16,791 nt of DNA from positions 1 through 16,791 of the forward strand of contig DYKS01000012.1 in the NCBI GenBank assembly GCA_020722485.1, given 5' to 3'. Made by a program: the position numbers and the translations under genes. Positions 15,322 to 16,791 of this stretch are shown piece after piece (position 1 is the first letter of the stretch; the number at the start of each line of letters is the position of its first letter). Source of the stretch: Candidatus Elulimicrobium sp. (GTDB lineage: Bacteria > Patescibacteriota > Minisyncoccia > Moranbacterales > UBA9337). Under the pieces are notes generated by a model. That model saw only the letters and a program-made list of their open reading frames with translations. It ran no database searches and was not told where the DNA came from.

Positions 15322-16581
15322 ATGAAAATAGGTATTAACGCTTCATTTGCGCGAAAACCGAATACAGGCATAGGGCAAGTAACATTAAACTTTTTAAAAA
15401 ATTTAAGTGATTTTAAGTTTGAAATTTTAAATAATCGGGAAGGAGAGAATAATGAATTTATTTTATACTTGGAAGAAGATTTGCCGGAAGAAATAAAATT
15501 GTCGAATAATTTTACCAAAAAAATTTTTTTGCCGTTGTATAAAAGAGATGATTTAATCCGCAAAATTTGGTGGGAGAAATATTTATTGCCGAAAAAAGTT
15601 AAAGAAGATAAGTGCGATGTTTTTTTTAGTCTTTACCAATGCCCGACAATTTTAAATTTTAAACACGAAATTCAAAATTCTAAATTCCGTCATATTATGC
15701 TTGTTCATGATATTGTTCCTAAAATTTTTCCGGAATACTTAAATAATTTTCGCAAAAAATTTTATTGGCGACTGACGGAAAAAGCCATTCAAAAAGCGGA
15801 TAAAATTATAACTGTTTCGGAACACACTAAAAAAGATTTGATTAAATATTTAAATATTTTAGCGGAGAAAATTGATGTTAATTATATTGATGTTGATGAA
15901 ATTTATAAAAAAGAAATTTCCGATCAAGAAAGCCAACGAGTTTTGGATAAATATAATTTAGAATCTGGTTATGTTTATTTTGGCGGGGGATTGGAAAAAA
16001 GAAAAAATGTTGAAGTTTTACTAAAAGCTTACAAACTTTTAGTAAAAAATAATGATCAACATAAAAAACTAAAAATTCCTCCGTTGGTTATTTCTGGAAA
16101 ATTAATGCCTCAGTTAGCTCCGCTTTGGACGGACGCAGAAAATTTGATTAAAAAATTAAATTTAAAAGATAGAGTAAAGTTGTTAGGTTTTATTTCTCAA
16201 GAAGATTTGCCGGCGCTGTATCATAACGCTTCAATGTTTATTTATCCGTCTTTTTACGAAGGATTTGGACTGCCAGTTTTAGAAGCGATGAATAGCGGGG
16301 CGCCGGTGATTTGTTCCGATAAGTCGTCTATTCCGGAAGTAGTCTGTTCTCCTTTTTTTTCAAAAGAGAGAAATGGAGCAGAACTTTTATCTTCAAATAA
16401 TGATTGCGCCGCTATTTTTTTTGATCCGAAAAATCCTGAGGATTTAGCGGAAAAAATTAAAAAACTTTTGCGGGATGAAAATTTGCGACAACAACTTTCT
16501 CAAAAAGGAAAAGAAAGAGCCGGAGATTTTTCTTGGGATAAATTTATGGAAAGATTTTTTGAGATTATTAATTTTTTTTAA
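15322..16581 (+). CDS. GT4-family glycosyltransferase
   Basis: A cytoplasmic, GT-B fold retaining glycosyltransferase of 419 aa that transfers a sugar from a nucleotide donor to a lipid-linked or glycan acceptor. The N-terminal domain starts MKIGINAS with the glycine-rich NTGIGQV (about 14-20) and includes VHDIVP and ITVSEHTKKDL. The C-terminal donor domain has YFGGGLEKRKN and the E-x7-E motif EGFGLPVLE (E313 and E321). It resembles mannosyl/rhamnosyl transferases of polysaccharide clusters, but the sugar is not determinable. I chose ATG 15322 because the family N-terminus begins there and two promoter candidates lie just upstream; the longer in-frame start at TTG 15256 would add 22 unrelated residues. 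No clear membrane segment and no SD motif are seen. It ends in TAA. Confidence 0.93.
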   Translation: MKIGINASFARKPNTGIGQVTLNFLKNLSDFKFEILNNREGENNEFILYLEEDLPEEIKLSNNFTKKIFLPLYKRDDLIRKIWWEKYLLPKKVKEDKCDVFFSLYQCPTILNFKHEIQNSKFRHIMLVHDIVPKIFPEYLNNFRKKFYWRLTEKAIQKADKIITVSEHTKKDLIKYLNILAEKIDVNYIDVDEIYKKEISDQESQRVLDKYNLESGYVYFGGGLEKRKNVEVLLKAYKLLVKNNDQHKKLKIPPLVISGKLMPQLAPLWTDAENLIKKLNLKDRVKLLGFISQEDLPALYHNASMFIYPSFYEGFGLPVLEAMNSGAPVICSDKSSIPEVVCSPFFSKERNGAELLSSNNDCAAIFFDPKNPEDLAEKIKKLLRDENLRQQLSQKGKERAGDFSWDKFMERFFEIINFF

Positions 16582-16791
16582 TTTAATCTATCTAAAAACC
16601 TATCCAATGACCGTCCTTGTAAATTAGGATTTTTGTTTTTTGCTTTATTTATCTGTAGAATGATTAGTATTGTTTACATTTTTTTCTTTATCATTCCGGA
16701 ATTTTTTTAAAAAAACTAATGAAAATATTATTTTAGAAAATTTTATTATTGTCACTGCGGAATTTTCCGTAGCGATAGCGGAGGAAAATAT
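16582..16791. other. Non-coding region at right edge
   Basis: AT-rich sequence after the GT4 gene, with no supportable gene. A loop-less 10-bp palindrome ATTCCGGAAT near 16693-16702 is followed by a T-run and A-run, which gives no convincing terminator hairpin. The last 40 bases form a palindromic repeat-like element, listed separately. Confidence 0.5.
16751..16791. repeat. Palindromic repeat-like element cut by window edge
   Basis: ATTTTCC (16762-16768) and GGAAAAT (16783-16789) form a 7-bp stem around a 14-base GC-rich loop, preceded by GTCACTGCGG. The pattern of a GTCAYTGCG start followed by AGCGATAGCGG and a mirrored arm recalls the dispersed intergenic repeats (GTCATTGCGAG-type) found in many bacterial genomes. 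The likeness is from memory and pattern, and the element may continue past the window. Confidence 0.45.

Noticed and set aside
16690..16720. Palindrome ATTCCGGAAT with T-run as terminator of the GT4 gene
   Set aside because: There is no loop, so it cannot form a normal hairpin, and it is more than 100 bases past the stop codon.

Overview
This AT-rich window carries 13 protein-coding genes and no RNA genes that I can recognise. I place it in the Candidate Phyla Radiation (Patescibacteria), probably a Parcubacteria-type lineage. The reasons are very short intergenic gaps, compact core genes, many AT-rich membrane proteins without clear family, and a gene order that mixes translation factors with surface-glycan genes. 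This placement is inference from style and content; no 16S rRNA gene is present. All 13 genes end in TAA, and none has a convincing Shine-Dalgarno motif at the usual distance from its start.

Layout. (1) 1-303 is non-coding, with GC-rich inverted repeats followed by AT-rich promoter-like sequence. (2) 304-3285, plus strand: lepA (EF4) and prfB (RF2). prfB is split by an in-frame UGA at a CUU-UGA site and needs +1 frameshifting, the classic RF2 autoregulation. (3) 7210-3358, minus strand: a polytopic GT-C-like membrane protein, a 126-aa single-pass protein and a Wzx/MATE-like flippase, closely spaced and probably one operon for building and exporting a surface glycan. (4) 7486-8427, plus: a 313-aa membrane protein of unknown function. 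(5) 8443-12372, plus: a CIRCE operator overlapping a sigma70-type promoter, then dnaJ, a UPF0104/LPG-synthase-TM-like membrane protein and murJ with gaps of about 20 bases, closed by a strong bidirectional terminator at 12474-12511. (6) 14061-12518, minus: a UDP-HexNAc/UDP-glucose-type dehydrogenase and a 76-aa cysteine-bearing single-pass protein that shares this terminator. (7) 15205-14195, minus: a tRNA-dihydrouridine synthase. (8) 15322-16581, plus: a GT4 glycosyltransferase behind two tandem promoter-like sequences. (9) 16582-16791 is non-coding and ends in a palindromic element that resembles a dispersed repeat and is cut by the window edge.

Together the envelope genes (nucleotide-sugar dehydrogenase, GT4 and GT-C-like transferases, Wzx-like flippase, UPF0104 protein, MurJ) supply activated sugars, transfer them to a lipid carrier and move lipid-linked intermediates across the membrane. 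The most interesting points are: the prfB frameshift site, which keeps CUU-UGA but lacks the usual Shine-Dalgarno-like stimulator and the C after UGA; the likely HrcA control of a transcription unit that joins a chaperone to two envelope proteins; and a MurJ in which two of four arginines important in E. coli MurJ appear to be replaced. I do not see clear evidence of a wholly new defence or mobile system here.
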